DNA of 64,000 nt from Chitinophaga costaii (GCF_900094705.1 NZ_FMAR01000004.1:248001-312000); one strand, 5' to 3'; shown: positions 1 to 9,456, counted from the first letter of the stretch. The notes: generated by a model from the letters alone, not told the origin. Made by a program: numbers and translations.

Positions 1-922
1 ATACGTACACGGATTTCACGCCTGCTTTTGTTTTTAATGCGGCAGCCAGGATGCTGGCATCGCCCTGTTGAGCCAGCTCTTTCAGCCCTTCTCCGCGATC
101 GGCTTCACCTTCCTTATAAAAAGGATTGGTATCACCCTGGTAAATCACCACCAGCACGGGAGAGAGTGGCGTGAAAATGCCGGTATTGGCAGCTATATAG
201 GTGCTCAGCACCGAGTTGTCTCCCGATTCGGCAATATTGGTAAGCCCATTGGCAGTAGGTTGTCCTTTTGTGTACAGCGGAGCTGCATTCAGCAGGTTGC
301 CGCCTACGATGTAGGAAACGGCCCATACACCCGGACTCAACGGCGTTTCGTTTTTGGTGCCACCGGATTTATTTTTTAATGTAAGGGTAAAGTAAGAATT
401 ACCATTGTACACCAGGGTTGCATTTACCAATTGAGAAGCGGGCAAATACGTGTTTCCCTGCGCATCTGTCCCCTGCACTTCGGTAACATTTTTATTGTCT
501 GCCGTGCCGGGATGATTAACGCTTGCGCCAGGCATTTGATTAATACGGGTTCCATTATCCCACAGTTTTATCTGGTCAGATACGTCGCCCTCAATGGGGT
601 TTCCGGCTGCGTCATATACGGCAATGCCAGGATTTTCCGGCGCAAAAAACAAGTCATTAGACCAACCGTACATGGTGGCGAAAGTGAGCGTTTCTCCCTT
701 GGCGGCGGAGAAATGAATGGTTACTGCACTGCCGGGAAGAATAACGGCAGGCGAACCATCGCCCTGGAAAGTGCCGGATTCCACCAGGGGTTTGGAGTTC
801 AACACATTTTCAATACTAATTGTGGCAGACTGAGCCGGAGTAGAATGGTGATCTTTTTTGCACGATGCAAACGCAAATGGCAGTGCTAAGGTTGCTAAAT
901 AAGCTGTTGATTTCATTTTCAT
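1..922 (-). CDS. Spondin-domain lipoprotein (3' end beyond window)
   Basis: Reverse-strand reading frame open from an ATG at 922 (alternative ATG at 916) to the window edge, giving about 307 residues without a stop; the C-terminus is missing. The N-terminus is a lipoprotein signal with lipobox FASC followed by KKD, so the protein is probably anchored on the cell surface or outer membrane. The body contains the block GWSNDLFFAPENPGIAVYD followed by DQIKLWDNGTRINQ, which is the signature of Spondin_N domains in bacterial lipoproteins; a second similar module appears to begin near residue 165. Function in bacteria is unknown; adhesion or matrix binding is an inference from the eukaryotic domain. 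It diverges from the GH5 gene. Confidence 0.85.
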   Translation of the reverse strand, partial: MKMKSTAYLATLALPFAFASCKKDHHSTPAQSATISIENVLNSKPLVESGTFQGDGSPAVILPGSAVTIHFSAAKGETLTFATMYGWSNDLFFAPENPGIAVYDAAGNPIEGDVSDQIKLWDNGTRINQMPGASVNHPGTADNKNVTEVQGTDAQGNTYLPASQLVNATLVYNGNSYFTLTLKNKSGGTKNETPLSPGVWAVSYIVGGNLLNAAPLYTKGQPTANGLTNIAESGDNSVLSTYIAANTGIFTPLSPVLVVIYQGDTNPFYKEGEADRGEGLKELAQQGDASILAAALKTKAGVKSVYV

Positions 923-1233
923 GTGAGTGATTTTATGATAAGTAAAACTATCTTATACTGGAGGCCCGGGAAATACCGGCAATTCCCGAAGGCTTGTCCG
1001 AATTTCCCGGATGCACCGACCGCATCCATGCTACAGCAACGAACAGCCCGTCATCATAACCACTTACAAAGACCCAAACAGGGTAGGCTACCCGTTGTTA
1101 AAAGCTCCCATATTACCCTGCGATTATTGGTAGGAGCGAAAACGATTTCGTACGATCAAGGCGAGGGATTGTATTTATGTATTATCTTGGCAGGCTGCGG
1201 CCTGACTGCAAAAACGATTTAACTAAATTCCAC
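923..1233. other. Divergent intergenic region
   Basis: 311 bp between the divergent spondin lipoprotein and GH5 genes, which should hold both promoters. Short open frames here have no recognisable product. I see no full TTG/TAnnTTTG promoter; a partial match, TAGTTTTA, lies about 20 bp upstream of the spondin start on the minus strand. Confidence 0.5.
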
Positions 1234-2967
1234 ATGAAAAAATATGTACTTCCGCTATTGTTGCTGATAGCGATTACCACGCAAAAGCTGGGTGCGCAGG
1301 GCATACTGCATACCCAGGGCGAAAAAATTGTAAACGACCGGGGAGAAAATGTGCTGTTCCGGGGCATTGGCCTGGGTGGCTATATGTTACAGGAAGGTTA
1401 TATGCTACACCTCGGCAAAGACGGCCAGCAACATAAGATCCGCGAGCGTATTGCCCGCCTACTCACACCCGCACAAACGCAGGAATTTTACGATACCTGG
1501 CTGGCACATCACACCACGAAAGCCGATATCGACTCGCTGAAAGCCTGGGGATTTAATCAGGTGCGCCTGCCCATGCATTTTAACCTGTATACCCTGCCTG
1601 CCGACAAAGAGCCGGTACCCGGCCAGCAAACCTGGCTGGATAAGGGGTTCACCATGACGGATAGCCTGGTGGCCTGGTGTAAGGCTGCCGGTATCTACCT
1701 CATCCTGGACCTACACGCCGCACCCGGCGGCCAGGGGAACGACCTCAATATCTCCGATCGCGATGGAGACAAGCCCTCACTGTGGCAGCAAGTAGCAGAT
1801 CAGGATAAAACGGTGGCCCTTTGGAAAAAACTGGCTACCCGGTATGCACACGAAGCCACCATTGCTGGTTACGATTTGCTGAACGAACCCAATTGGGGCT
1901 TCGATAACCAGGAGAAAGACCCCAACGGCATCGGAGAAAAAACAAATGGCCCGCTAAAGGCCCTGCTGGTAAGGATTACAGAAGCTATCCGCAGTGTAGA
2001 TAAAGAACATATCATCATCATAGAGGGCAACGCCTGGGGTAATAATTATAATGGAATGCTCAATGACGGTCTGTGGGATAAGAACATGGTGCTGAGTTTT
2101 CATAAATACTGGAATAATAATGACACTGCCTCCATCGGCCATATGCTGCGCTACCGCCAACGACTGCAAGTACCTATATGGCTGGGAGAAACCGGCGAAA
2201 ACTCCAATACCTGGTTTACCGATGCCATCACATTGTTTGAAAGTAATAACATTGGCTGGAGCTGGTGGCCACTTAAAAAACTGGGCATTAATAACCCGCT
2301 GCAAATACCATCCAACAAGGGCTACGACGCACTGGTAGACTATTGGAACGGCAAACGTAGCACCCCGCCAGATGCAGACAGCGCTTACCATGCGCTGCTG
2401 GAATTGGCCAATGCCACCGACATCCGGCACAACATTGTACACCGGGATGTGATAGACGCTATGATCCGCCAGCCGCACAGCCTGGAAGCCATTGCCTTCA
2501 AAGCCAATATAGCCGCGCCCGGCACTACCATTGCCGCCGCCGATTACGACCTGGGGCGTAATGGGGTGGCTTATTTCGATAAAGATAGCGGCAATTACCG
2601 CATCTCTACCGGCCACGCCAGCGTGGGCAACCGGGGCGGCGTATACCGCAACGACGGGGTGGATATTTACAACGATACTGCCCATACTAATGCGTACTAC
2701 GTAGGCCATACCGAAGATGGAGAGTGGTTGCAATACAATATAACGGTTACGGATACACGTAATTATGCTTTGCAAACCCTGGTACGCGGCGAAGGCCAGT
2801 TCCAGTGGACCGAAAATGGCAAAGCGCTGACCCCGCCTCAGTCATCGCCCGCCGGCACTGCCTGGCAGGCAGTGAGCACTACAAAAGTGCACTTGGTCAA
2901 AGGTCGCCACCAGCTTAGGTTACAGGTTTTGAAAGGCGGTTTTGACTTTGCAGCCCTGAAGTTTTAG
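1234..2967 (+). CDS. Glycoside hydrolase family 5 (cellulase/endoglucanase-like) with C-terminal CBM6-like module
   Basis: Secreted beta-glycanase of 577 residues. The start at 1234 is chosen because it opens directly on a signal peptide (MKKYVLPLLLLIAITTQ...GAQG); the frame is open 19 codons further upstream but that stretch is not signal-like. The (beta/alpha)8 domain carries the GH5 acid/base in YDLLNEPNW (Glu218) and the nucleophile in WLGETGENS (Glu319). After about residue 410 a beta-rich module with GGVYRNDGVDI and DGEWLQYNITV resembles CBM6/CBM35 sugar-binding domains. It probably cleaves beta-glucan or mannan outside the cytoplasm; the exact substrate cannot be read from sequence. 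Single gene, divergent from the spondin lipoprotein. Confidence 0.9.
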   Translation: MKKYVLPLLLLIAITTQKLGAQGILHTQGEKIVNDRGENVLFRGIGLGGYMLQEGYMLHLGKDGQQHKIRERIARLLTPAQTQEFYDTWLAHHTTKADIDSLKAWGFNQVRLPMHFNLYTLPADKEPVPGQQTWLDKGFTMTDSLVAWCKAAGIYLILDLHAAPGGQGNDLNISDRDGDKPSLWQQVADQDKTVALWKKLATRYAHEATIAGYDLLNEPNWGFDNQEKDPNGIGEKTNGPLKALLVRITEAIRSVDKEHIIIIEGNAWGNNYNGMLNDGLWDKNMVLSFHKYWNNNDTASIGHMLRYRQRLQVPIWLGETGENSNTWFTDAITLFESNNIGWSWWPLKKLGINNPLQIPSNKGYDALVDYWNGKRSTPPDADSAYHALLELANATDIRHNIVHRDVIDAMIRQPHSLEAIAFKANIAAPGTTIAAADYDLGRNGVAYFDKDSGNYRISTGHASVGNRGGVYRNDGVDIYNDTAHTNAYYVGHTEDGEWLQYNITVTDTRNYALQTLVRGEGQFQWTENGKALTPPQSSPAGTAWQAVSTTKVHLVKGRHQLRLQVLKGGFDFAALKF

Positions 2968-3123
2968 CCCTAGCGAAAATAGGATGGGAGAATGATCTTA
3001 TCCGGCTGTTCAGACAGTTGGGTAAGATTTATTTATATTAAACTGCCAGCGGCCTGTGCATGAAGGAAATGAGGGAGAATTTCCTAACTTACGAAAGGCA
3101 TCGTTTACAAAATTCTTTTAGCT

Positions 3124-4710
3124 ATGCAGCAGTTTTTTGGCTTATATCTCTTACTCATCCTACTTATTATTTTTCTGATAATGCTGGCCCAAAAGCTGAG
3201 GATGGCTTATCCCATCGTACTGGTATTGGGCGGCTTGGCGCTGAGTCTTATTCCAGGCATGCCTTCGGTGAAGATACACCCGGAAGTGGTGTTCATCATA
3301 TTTCTCCCGCCTTTGCTGTTTGAGGCGGCATGGAATACCAGCTGGAAAGAGTTATGGCGATGGCGCCGGGTCATCTCCAGTTTTGCATTTCTCATCGTTA
3401 TTGTTACAGCCTTTATTGTGGCAATCGTATCCAGTTACCTGCTGCCAGGGTTTACCATGGCGCTGGGATTTTTACTGGGCGGTATTATCTCTCCGCCAGA
3501 TGCGGTGTCGGCATCCGCCATCCTGAAAAATGTAAAAGCCCCGCGCGCCCTCCAGTCTATTGTGGAAGGAGAAAGCCTGCTCAATGATGCTTCAAGTTTA
3601 ATTGTTTTCCGCTTTGCCCTGATTGCAGTGGATAGCGGACGTTTTGTATTTCATGAAGCCGCACTCAGTTTTGTGGTGGTGATCGTTTTGGGCATCCTGT
3701 GCGGCCTGGCTATCGGGGTGTTATATTATGTAGTACACCGCTGGCTGCCTACCACGGCCAAAATGGACGTTGTACTCACCCTCACGGCTCCCTATGTGAT
3801 GTACCTGGTGGCAGAGTATTTTCATGTGTCTGGTGTACTGTCTGTGGTGGCCGGAGGCTTGTATCTTTCCTTTCGCAGTGATGTAATCCTGTCCCACCGC
3901 AGCCGGTTGGAAGGGTCCAACGTTTGGTCTACGCTAGGTTTTGTATTCAATGGTATTGTGTTCATGCTGATCGGCTTACAACTGCCGGGCATTGTAAGCG
4001 ATCTGGGGGCCGTGAGTATTTCGGATGCGATCGGGTATGGCCTGCTCATCTCCCTGATCCTGATCGTAACCCGCATCCTGTGTACGCTGGGTTCTTCCGC
4101 GTTTACCATTTTTATCAGCCGTTATATCAACACGGCAGATAAAAATCCAGGCTGGCGGATGCCGCTGGCTTTTGGATGGGCCGGCATGCGCGGCGTGGTG
4201 TCGCTGGCTGCAGCGCTTTCTATCCCCATCCTGATGGACAATGGTCAGCCCTTCCCACAGCGCAATCTTATCCTCTTCATCACGTTCGTAGTAATTATGG
4301 TGACCCTGGTAGTGCAAGGACTTACCCTGCCGGCTTTACTGCGCTGGCTGCACCTGGAGGAACCCGGCAAAACGCTGCCGCCCGAAGAACAGGAAGCATT
4401 CATCCGCCGACAATTGGGCGAAAATAGCATGGACTTATTGGAAGGCCAGTTTGGAGATTTACTGGTCGCCAATAAGTCGCTGCAACGGCTAAAAGGTAAG
4501 ATCAAAACAGAGTTCGAACAAGACGGCATATCAGATAAGGCTGCGCAGGATGCTTACCAGGAGGTATTCCTGCACCTGCTGGCGGAAAAACGGAAGGTGC
4601 TGCAAAATATTAATAAGGACGTAGATATCGACGAAGAATTAATCCGCAAACACCATCGCCTGCTGGATTTGGAAGAAGAAGAATTACGCATTCGTTTTAA
4701 AAAATTGTAA
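3124..4710 (+). CDS. Na+/H+ antiporter, CPA1/NhaP type
   Basis: Integral membrane cation/proton exchanger of 528 residues. About 12 hydrophobic helices fill residues 1-415, followed by a hydrophilic cytoplasmic tail of about 110 residues. Family motifs are visible: LPPLLFEAAWN in an early helix, SPPDAVSA, and EGESLLNDASSLI, whose Asn-Asp pair is the ion-binding site in CPA1 antiporters. The protein exports Na+ (or K+) in exchange for protons and so supports pH and salt homeostasis. The start at 3124 is the first ATG leading straight into the first membrane helix. Single gene; no operon partner. Confidence 0.92.
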   Translation: MQQFFGLYLLLILLIIFLIMLAQKLRMAYPIVLVLGGLALSLIPGMPSVKIHPEVVFIIFLPPLLFEAAWNTSWKELWRWRRVISSFAFLIVIVTAFIVAIVSSYLLPGFTMALGFLLGGIISPPDAVSASAILKNVKAPRALQSIVEGESLLNDASSLIVFRFALIAVDSGRFVFHEAALSFVVVIVLGILCGLAIGVLYYVVHRWLPTTAKMDVVLTLTAPYVMYLVAEYFHVSGVLSVVAGGLYLSFRSDVILSHRSRLEGSNVWSTLGFVFNGIVFMLIGLQLPGIVSDLGAVSISDAIGYGLLISLILIVTRILCTLGSSAFTIFISRYINTADKNPGWRMPLAFGWAGMRGVVSLAAALSIPILMDNGQPFPQRNLILFITFVVIMVTLVVQGLTLPALLRWLHLEEPGKTLPPEEQEAFIRRQLGENSMDLLEGQFGDLLVANKSLQRLKGKIKTEFEQDGISDKAAQDAYQEVFLHLLAEKRKVLQNINKDVDIDEELIRKHHRLLDLEEEELRIRFKKL

Positions 4711-4823
4711 GTAGCTCCGCCGCGCTATGCAGGCGAGTATTACGACTATTATGCATTGGCATTTACATGCAGGCATTAACATAACTTTAAGAGCAAAAGG
4801 ATTTCATCCCTGTATTATTCCAA

Positions 4824-4831
4824 TAGTTTTG
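4824..4831 (+). promoter_or_regulatory. Candidate -7 promoter element TAGTTTTG
   Basis: Exact match to the Bacteroidota -7 consensus TAnnTTTG. Transcription from it would start near 4838, too close to the ATG at 4846 but well placed for the ATG at 4876 of the phosphodiesterase gene. No good TTG -33 element is visible. Confidence 0.45.
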
Positions 4832-4875
4832 CAGATGCGCCGGCTATGGCCGTCATTATTGTAAAACTATTGCTC

Positions 4876-5694
4876 ATGCGTTTTTTTCTCCTGGCATGCT
4901 TTGCTTCCCTGGCAGGCATGGCCACCTTTGCACAAACTGTACACCCTTCACTGCCGGCCGTAAAGCATAAAACGGTAGTCATTGCCCATAGGGGTGATCA
5001 TGTAAATTTCCCGGAAAATACCCTGGAAGCCTACAATAGCGCCATAAAGGCCGGGGTAGATTATATTGAAACAGACCTGCGCACTACAGCAGATAGTGGT
5101 CAGGTGATCATGCACCATGCTTCGGTAGACCGCATGACCAATGGCAAAGGCAACGTAGCCGATCTTACCTACGACAAGATAACATCGCTGACCATCCCGG
5201 ACGATGCACATCATAAAAAATATCATGTACCCAGTTTTAAGGAGGTGTTGCTGGCCTGTAGGGGGAAAGTAAATGTATACCTGGATTTTAAGGAGGCAGA
5301 CGTAAACATGACCTGGCGCATGATCAAGGCCCTGCACATGGAACAGCAGGTGGTCGTGTATCCCAATACAATAGCACAATTTAAAGAATGGAGAAAGCTG
5401 GCGCCGGAAATGCCCCTGGTGGCTAATGTGCCGGATACAATAAAAGATGCCCCTGCGCTCAATGCATTCCTGGACGAATATCCCGCCGCGGCTGTAAATG
5501 GCTCCATTGGCCAATACACACCGGAAATGCTCGCCGTGTTCAAAAACCGGGGCGTGGCGGTATGGCTGGATGTAGAGGCCAATGACGAAGGCCCTGCTAT
5601 TTGGAGCAAGGCCCTGGACGCCGGCGTACCCGGTGTGCAAACAGACTATCCGGCTGCCTGTACACATTATCTTGCGCAGCAGCATGCACGATAA
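4876..5694 (+). CDS. Glycerophosphodiester phosphodiesterase family protein
   Basis: Exported 272-residue protein that should hydrolyse glycerophosphodiesters to sn-glycerol-3-phosphate and an alcohol. The start at 4876 gives a clean signal peptide (MRFFLLACFASLAG...TFAQ); an upstream ATG at 4846 adds ten residues but lies almost on the predicted transcription start. Catalytic motifs of the GDPD TIM barrel are present: AHRGD near the N-terminus, PENTLEAY, the metal-binding YIETDLR, and MHHAS, the usual catalytic His region. Length is typical for a single GDPD domain. Likely periplasmic, recycling lipid head groups. Confidence 0.9.
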   Translation: MRFFLLACFASLAGMATFAQTVHPSLPAVKHKTVVIAHRGDHVNFPENTLEAYNSAIKAGVDYIETDLRTTADSGQVIMHHASVDRMTNGKGNVADLTYDKITSLTIPDDAHHKKYHVPSFKEVLLACRGKVNVYLDFKEADVNMTWRMIKALHMEQQVVVYPNTIAQFKEWRKLAPEMPLVANVPDTIKDAPALNAFLDEYPAAAVNGSIGQYTPEMLAVFKNRGVAVWLDVEANDEGPAIWSKALDAGVPGVQTDYPAACTHYLAQQHAR

Positions 5695-5700
5695 GGAAAA

Positions 5701-5823
5701 TTACTTTATTGGCGTTACCACAAAGTCTTCGAACGTACCATCAAAACTTTGTTTGCCCGGTAGCGCCGCCTCCATGCCTATCATGGCCTTTAACTGGGTG
5801 GTAAGTAGGCCTGCCGCAGCATA
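5701..5823 (-). pseudogene. Remnant of a gene's 3' end (unidentified)
   Basis: On the minus strand a 40-codon frame with protein-like composition runs from just after a TGA (5824-5826) to TAA at 5701. It begins YAAAGLLTTQLKAMIGM and ends DGTFEDFVVTPIK; the longest ATG-started part is 27 residues (from 5784). It is too short to be a typical protein and reads like the C-terminal end of a longer one whose 5' part is gone or broken; the same frame is also open upstream of the TGA for about 22 codons. I do not recognise the family. It sits tail-to-tail with the phosphodiesterase gene. Confidence 0.4.
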
Positions 5824-5996
5824 TCAGATTTTTGAACGATAAACGGATACTGCCAGATTTACTGTAACGTTGAGTTGCCTTGCATCGCCAATTTATAAAC
5901 ATTTCAATAGCCTAAAAATGCAAATGACTTTGCGGTGCGGTGGATGAGAAGTGACATGATTTTTTGTTTTTTGAATATAGGTGGGCGGAAAAAATA

Positions 5997-6470
5997 CTAA
6001 GGTTGTTTTAAATAGGTTTCCACAATTTCATGATCCACCTGCAGGCTGTCTATCTTTTCAATGCCCTTCTGAATAAGGGTGTCGCCCTGTTGGGTAAGCG
6101 TAAAACTAAAATCCTGGTTTTCCCACGCTCGATAATTGCAATACACGAGATGCTCCGTATAATGATGATTATGCAGGGTGAAAGTGCCTTCTCCTGCTTC
6201 AAATACAGGGTTGTTGCCCTGCCCCTGGGTGAGATCGTGTTTCAGGAAGGCAAAGTGGGTCCCGTTAAAAAGCTTTACCATTTCCTGGTTGGCTACTGGA
6301 AAGGTTTGTTGGGTATCGCCTTTCGTTATGATTAGGGCAGACAAAAGCTTATAGGTGCCGTTTAAAGTTTCTGCGTGCAGGGAATCGGTGGCCACCGTGG
6401 TGGGGCGGATTGCAGGCTGGCAAGCCATGAGGGCCAGCAGGAGCAAGGCGAGATATAACGTGGATCTCAT
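5997..6470 (-). CDS. Small lipoprotein, lipocalin-like (hypothetical)
   Basis: 157-residue lipoprotein. The signal peptide ends in the lipobox LMAC at about residue 17. The mature part begins after a short Thr/Ser linker with LNGTYKLLSALI, a pattern shared by small lipocalin-like or DUF4488-like proteins of Bacteroidota. Alternating strands such as FAFLKHD and DFSFTLTQQGDTLIQKG suggest a compact beta barrel. The function is unknown; the family assignment is by general resemblance only. Single gene on the minus strand in an AT-rich region. Confidence 0.75.
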   Translation of the reverse strand: MRSTLYLALLLLALMACQPAIRPTTVATDSLHAETLNGTYKLLSALIITKGDTQQTFPVANQEMVKLFNGTHFAFLKHDLTQGQGNNPVFEAGEGTFTLHNHHYTEHLVYCNYRAWENQDFSFTLTQQGDTLIQKGIEKIDSLQVDHEIVETYLKQP

Positions 6471-6719
6471 GTATTAATAGGAATAAATGAAAAATAATTA
6501 TACAACTAAGATAATTATAAGCCCATAATTATTGGCTAAAAATAAATTCAAATGGATAAACAGTTGTGGGGCTTACGCCTTTAATTTAACCCATGGCCGC
6601 CCGGCGGCAGGCAACGAACAGCCAGCATAGGGGAGGAGCTTTGGCGTGGAAAAAACCGACCCTTATTGAAGAAGATGGCTATTTATAAATACAGCGCGTA
6701 AGCTACGCACGTGCTTAAG

Positions 6720-7820
6720 TTACCCGTTGGTATAGGTATGGACGGATTCTTTTTCGTAGCGCGGTATTTCCAGTGTTGTTTCTACCCGCAGACCCGGCGC
6801 ATCGCCCACCATGGGGCCGCCTGCAGATAATTCACTCCCCATTTTTTGGGATTTGAAAATGGGCCACATAAACTGCGCATACCATTCTTCCTGTTTGTAA
6901 TGTTTGATACCAAAAGATTGCGGGTAACGGCGGGTGATGATGCCGGTGCCGAAAATAACATCCCAGAGGAAAAACATGTTACCAAAGTTGCCTTTATAAT
7001 GTCCTACACCATCTCCATCCGTATCCGCATGGTGGGCATGGTGGGTGGCAGGGGTAGAGATCAGTCTTTCCAGCACCCAGGCAGCCGGGTGAAGCACTTT
7101 GTATTTGTAAAATGGCTTATCCCAGGGTATGCTGGAATGCGCGCCAGTGGTGATCAGGGATTTAATGACGGTTACAAACAGTGCGGCATATCCAAGGCCC
7201 AGGTAAGTAAGCGTGGCGGTAAGGTATATCTGCGAAAAGAAAAAACTGTAAACGATATTTTGCCTTCCGGCCATGGCCATGCCCATGTAGGGCGCAGAAT
7301 GGTGAGTGCGGTGAAAGCGCCACAACCAGGGCACCTGGTGGTGCAGGCGGTGGTACCAGTATTGTGTAAGATCGTCGAACACCGCAATAATCAGCGCCGC
7401 CCATACAAAAGGTATCCACGTTAAGACGTTTTTCAGGTTGGGCAATATCAGGGGCAATAATTTCAGGGAAAAGAATGTTACCGTAGGGGTGATAACCACG
7501 CGGGGCAATACAAAACATACCATGTCCAGTATACGCTCATTTTTGCTCCACTTGTTGGCATAGAGTCCCAACGCAAATTCTGCCACACCCAGCCCCAGGG
7601 CAATTACCGGCAGCCCCCAGGAACTCAAGTTGTTAAAGATAGCTTCTACCAATGCCGGCGCCTTAAAGTGCAGCGAAGGATCGGTGTGAGCGGCCAGCCA
7701 TGGCTTGTTTCCGGTGATTTTAAAACTAAGTGCCATCAGCGCTACCGGTAGGGCATACAGGAATACGCTTACAAGCAGATCCCGTGTAATAGCCCTGGCT
7801 GTTTGTTGCTCCAGTTTCAT
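6720..7820 (-). CDS. Sterol desaturase / fatty acid hydroxylase family protein
   Basis: 366-residue integral membrane di-iron oxygenase-like protein. Four to five hydrophobic segments occur in the first 230 residues. The His clusters of the superfamily are all present: YWYHRLHH, FHRTHHSAP and the late THHAHH. Such enzymes use oxygen to hydroxylate or desaturate lipids at the membrane; the substrate cannot be told, and Bacteroidota homologues may act on fatty acids, carotenoids or ornithine lipids. A hydrophobic open frame ends 20 bp upstream on the same strand. Confidence 0.88.
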   Translation of the reverse strand: MKLEQQTARAITRDLLVSVFLYALPVALMALSFKITGNKPWLAAHTDPSLHFKAPALVEAIFNNLSSWGLPVIALGLGVAEFALGLYANKWSKNERILDMVCFVLPRVVITPTVTFFSLKLLPLILPNLKNVLTWIPFVWAALIIAVFDDLTQYWYHRLHHQVPWLWRFHRTHHSAPYMGMAMAGRQNIVYSFFFSQIYLTATLTYLGLGYAALFVTVIKSLITTGAHSSIPWDKPFYKYKVLHPAAWVLERLISTPATHHAHHADTDGDGVGHYKGNFGNMFFLWDVIFGTGIITRRYPQSFGIKHYKQEEWYAQFMWPIFKSQKMGSELSAGGPMVGDAPGLRVETTLEIPRYEKESVHTYTNG

Positions 7821-7840
7821 AAAAGTGCGTTTACAGTGGT

Positions 7841-7957
7841 TTACAAAAAGTGTTGAAGCAGTCGCAGGGCGATGAAAAAGACGAGCAAAGGCCCCACTAC
7901 AAGCAGGATGCCCACGATGATCTTTCTGGCTAATAATAAGATGTCTTGCGATGTCAT
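7841..7957 (-). CDS. Possible small membrane protein (38 aa)
   Basis: ATG at 7957, TAA at 7841-7843. The predicted peptide starts MTSQDILLLARKI and is followed by one strongly hydrophobic helix (VGILLVVGPLLVFFIAL) with a basic N-flank, as in single-pass small membrane proteins. It ends 20 bp before the sterol-desaturase gene on the same strand, so the two would be co-transcribed. The same frame continues open upstream of this ATG (see the 7841-8197 entry), so this may instead be the tail of a broken gene. Confidence 0.4.
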   Translation of the reverse strand: MTSQDILLLARKIIVGILLVVGPLLVFFIALRLLQHFL

Positions 7958-8197
7958 ATACGCGGTTTTATATAATATGCTTTTATCAAAAAGGCGCTGC
8001 ATCTTCCCGTTTTTATAAAGCCCGCCTATCTGCGCTTCGCCATGCTCTTGCAGTGCCAGGAATAACGAAATCCGTTGCGCCGGCGGCAGTGCCTCTAATA
8101 CCCGGCGAAGTCAAAGGGGAAGTGGCATATCCGCTGAATTTTCGGTGGATCTTTTAGTGCTGAAATACACTTCGGTACAATCGCTGGTACAAATCAT
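7841..8197 (-). pseudogene. Candidate broken gene with one in-frame TGA
   Basis: A single minus-strand frame runs from ATG 8197 to TAA 7841 and is interrupted only by TGA at 8111-8113. The 28 codons before the stop include CTSDCTEVYFSTKRS. The 89 codons after it read like a real protein (VLEALPPAQRISLFLALQE, then GGLYKNGKMQRLF, then the hydrophobic helix). The pre-TGA stretch weakly recalls the first strands of LytTR DNA-binding domains, but that is a guess. It could be a decayed gene, two unrelated small frames, or chance. Confidence 0.3.
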
Positions 8198-8535
8198 TAT
8201 AGAGCTGGGAACACCGTTAATGGAAATACAGCCCTAACAGCCTTGGCAATAGCAACAACAACCCTTAGCAGGAAAGTGGTAATTGGGTTGAAAAAATGTC
8301 GCTAACGAGTGGTAGTGTGACATCTTCATACTGATGAGTTGATAATGACGCAGTCCGACCCGGGAAAGCGGATATAGCTTTATGCTTATACCAAGGCAAA
8401 AATAAGTAAAATTATTAGTCTACAAAGTCTATGGGGTAATATTTATTTGTGAAGCTGCCTTTCTCCGCGCCTCAGCGCAGGCCATGATCATATCTGCCTA
8501 AAAAGTAGAGAAAAGAGTAATCCAGGAAAACTTTC
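8198..8535. other. Intergenic region, no gene seen
   Basis: About 340 bp between the broken frame and the PfkB kinase gene, whose stop is at 8536. No convincing coding frame, terminator or promoter element was found. Confidence 0.5.
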
Positions 8536-9429
8536 CTACAATGGATGCGCCGCCACAAATTGCTGGTATTCCTCGAAACTATACGGGGGGCAGGCACCCT
8601 CCCTGCTGGTAATGAAGGCACTTAACAAGGCCGCGTTTTGCATTGCCTTTAGTGGACCCTGTTGTTGTAGCTTACTGGCCAGGAATCCCGCCAGAAATGC
8701 ATCTCCACTGCCTACCGTGTCCTGCACGGTTACCGGTACCGCAGCAAATACCTGGTGATAACCCTTGGCATAATACACCGATCCGCGTACGCCTTTGGTA
8801 AGCAGTATTTCCGGTATCTTAAATACATCCTGTAAATAATGTACCCCATCTGCCTCAGCGATATAAGATTTGTCTAGCCAGGTAAGTATTTGTTTCAGTT
8901 CGCCTAAGCTTACTTTGAGAATATTGGCCTTTTCTAACAAAGAGCGGATGAGCGGGAAGGAGTAGAACGGTGTCCGCAGGTTCACGTCGAATACCTTTAC
9001 CCTCGCGGTTTCCAGGGCGGTGAATAAAGTTTTGCGCGTTACTGCATGCCGCGCGCTGAGACTACCAAATATAAAGGCATCTGCCGATTGCAGCACAGCT
9101 TCGTAAGAAGGTTGCCAGGTGATATAATCCCAGGCAGCCGGTTGAATAATATCGTAATGCGGCTCTCCCTGGGCATCGAAGCCAGCGATGACGGTGCCGG
9201 TAGGCTGGTCTTCGTCTTGCTGGATGCCGGTAACAGGCATTTGCCAGTCCTGTAGCTGCGCGCGTAGTTGTTCGCCCCTTTCGTCCCTGCCTATGCGGCT
9301 GATCATGGTGCAGCTTATGCCTTGCTTGGTTAAATTATACGCTACATTCAGCGGTGCGCCGCCAATGCGGGCTGCATGCGGGAATATGTCCCATAACACT
9401 TCTCCAAAACTTACTACCGTGGAATCCAT
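8536..9429 (-). CDS. PfkB-family carbohydrate kinase (fructokinase-like)
   Basis: 297-residue cytoplasmic ribokinase-fold sugar kinase. The N-terminal signature GGAPLNVAYNL binds the sugar; the C-terminal signature DTVGSGDAFLAGFLAS contains the anion hole and the catalytic Asp. Members phosphorylate fructose, ribose, 2-keto-3-deoxygluconate and similar sugars with ATP; the overall pattern (FGEVLWDIFP at the start) is that of fructokinase-like enzymes. It lies 27 bp downstream of the ThuA-domain gene and is probably in the same operon, which suggests processing of an imported sugar. Confidence 0.9.
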   Translation of the reverse strand: MDSTVVSFGEVLWDIFPHAARIGGAPLNVAYNLTKQGISCTMISRIGRDERGEQLRAQLQDWQMPVTGIQQDEDQPTGTVIAGFDAQGEPHYDIIQPAAWDYITWQPSYEAVLQSADAFIFGSLSARHAVTRKTLFTALETARVKVFDVNLRTPFYSFPLIRSLLEKANILKVSLGELKQILTWLDKSYIAEADGVHYLQDVFKIPEILLTKGVRGSVYYAKGYHQVFAAVPVTVQDTVGSGDAFLAGFLASKLQQQGPLKAMQNAALLSAFITSREGACPPYSFEEYQQFVAAHPL

Positions 9430-9456
9430 ATCAGGTGAATTTGAAGGGTTATTAAA

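Noticed and set aside
8161..8240. LytTR DNA-binding domain remnant
   Set aside because: Only about 20 residues resemble the fold, too few to support; kept only as a weak remark on the broken frame.
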